From positions 1-6,141 of the forward strand of contig RFTR01000120.1 in assembly GCA_009923345.1 (NCBI GenBank): a stretch of DNA of 6,141 nt, given 5' to 3'. Position 1 is the first letter of the stretch; each line of letters starts with the position of its first letter. A program made the translations under genes and the position numbers. Shown here piece after piece: positions 5,518-6,141 of the stretch. The notes below the pieces were generated by a model. That model had not been told where the DNA came from. It made no database searches and saw only the letters and a list, made by a program, of their open reading frames with translations. Source of the stretch: Betaproteobacteria bacterium. GTDB taxonomy: Bacteria; Pseudomonadota; Gammaproteobacteria; Burkholderiales; Burkholderiaceae_C.

Positions 5518-6141
5518 ATGCCATCTATGAAACCCATGTCCACGCCATTAGCCGTTGATTTAGCAATTGCGAAAGCCCAAGTTGAAGGCAAAGTTGTAGC
5601 TGAAGGTGCTGCAACTCCTGGCACCGGCACCTTTGTCAGCTACCCCGGTTCGCCGTTTGAGTTGTTCCAACCGTATCCGCCAGCAGGCGACCAACCCACG
5701 GCTATCAACGAACTGGTCGAAGGCATTAACGACGGCGAAGTCTTTCAAACCTTGTTGGGTGTGACAGGCTCTGGCAAAACCTTCACCATGGCCAATGTGA
5801 TAGCGCGCATGGGCCGCCCAGCCATCATCTTCGCGCCCAACAAAACCTTGGCCGCCCAGCTCTACAGCGAATTCCGCGAGTTTTTCCCGAAGAACGCGGT
5901 TGAATATTTCGTCAGTTACTACGACTACTACCAGCCCGAAGCCTATGTGCCGCAGCGCGACTTATTCATTGAAAAAGACAGCGCGATCAACGAGCACATC
6001 GAGCAAATGCGCTTGAGTTGCACCAAAAGCATCTTGGAGCGGCGCGACGTGATCGTCGTGGCTACCGTGTCTGCCATCTACGGTATCGGTGAACCTGATA
6101 GCTACCACCGCATGGTGATGACAGTGCGCGCGGGCGACAAA
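5518..6141 (+). CDS. uvrB: Excinuclease ABC subunit UvrB, 3' end missing
   Basis: UvrB is the damage-verifying helicase-like subunit of UvrABC nucleotide excision repair. It receives DNA from UvrA and recruits UvrC. The visible 208 codons hold FELFQPYPPAGDQPTAI at 47-63, the Walker A motif GVTGSGKT at 81-88, APNKTLAAQLYSEF at 106-119, the damage-probing beta-hairpin SYYDYYQPEAYVPQRD at 133-148, and the block NEHIEQMRLSCTKSILERRD at 158-177. Full-length UvrB is about 670-700 residues, so roughly 70% lies beyond the right edge. In-frame ATGs occur at 5518, 5527 and 5536. The first was chosen as the longest, with AGGG (5501-5504) 13 bases upstream, but the spacing is loose and 5527 is equally possible. 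Relative to E. coli UvrB there is an N-terminal extension of about 38 residues before the conserved start. The identification is secure; the exact start is not. Confidence 0.95.
   Translation, partial: MPSMKPMSTPLAVDLAIAKAQVEGKVVAEGAATPGTGTFVSYPGSPFELFQPYPPAGDQPTAINELVEGINDGEVFQTLLGVTGSGKTFTMANVIARMGRPAIIFAPNKTLAAQLYSEFREFFPKNAVEYFVSYYDYYQPEAYVPQRDLFIEKDSAINEHIEQMRLSCTKSILERRDVIVVATVSAIYGIGEPDSYHRMVMTVRAGDK

Noticed and set aside
1..6141. Mobile elements, CRISPR arrays, tRNA/rRNA genes, toxin-antitoxin or defence genes
   Set aside because: No transposase, integrase, spaced repeat array, structural RNA signature or defence-type domain was seen. All long frames are accounted for by six housekeeping or metabolic genes.

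Overview
The window looks like ordinary chromosomal core DNA of a betaproteobacterium, most likely Burkholderiales and probably Comamonadaceae-like. This is inferred from the protein sequences: an intracellular PHB depolymerase of the Cupriavidus/Ralstonia PhaZ1 type, a membrane-anchor-less RsxB, an aromatic/aspartate aminotransferase divergent from uvrB, and a propionyl-CoA carboxylase alpha subunit followed by a VOC protein. No database search was possible, so the genus is left open. No RNA gene, insertion sequence, prophage gene or CRISPR array was seen.

Layout. Positions 2-1609 (+) hold the 3' four-fifths of a biotin-dependent acyl-CoA carboxylase alpha subunit (pccA-like). A 4-base ATGA overlap leads into a VOC-fold protein (1606-2109, +), a probable methylmalonyl-CoA epimerase. 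After a 67-base convergent gap, three genes lie on the minus strand. Read in their own direction they are a class I aminotransferase (5404-4205), a 76-base gap with a perfect 10-bp hairpin, an intracellular polyhydroxyalkanoate depolymerase (4128-2728), and an RsxB-type iron-sulfur protein (2731-2177) that overlaps the depolymerase by GTGA. A 113-base divergent spacer separates the aminotransferase from uvrB, which starts at about 5518 (+) and runs off the right edge.

How the genes fit together. The carboxylase and probable epimerase would take propionyl-CoA through methylmalonyl-CoA toward succinyl-CoA. The depolymerase releases 3-hydroxyacid units from storage granules. If the polymer contains 3-hydroxyvalerate, its breakdown yields propionyl-CoA, so the two convergent units could be metabolically linked, but the sequence shows no shared regulation. 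RsxB is a soluble-looking three-cluster iron-sulfur protein. Its start has no visible ribosome binding site, which points to translational coupling to phaZ. The aminotransferase and uvrB are housekeeping genes with no evident link to the rest.

I found no convincing undescribed system. The points most worth a second look are the histone-H1-like basic tail on the depolymerase, the phaZ-rsxB coupling, the perfect hairpin at the aminotransferase stop codon, and an apparent change at one metal-ligand position in the VOC protein.
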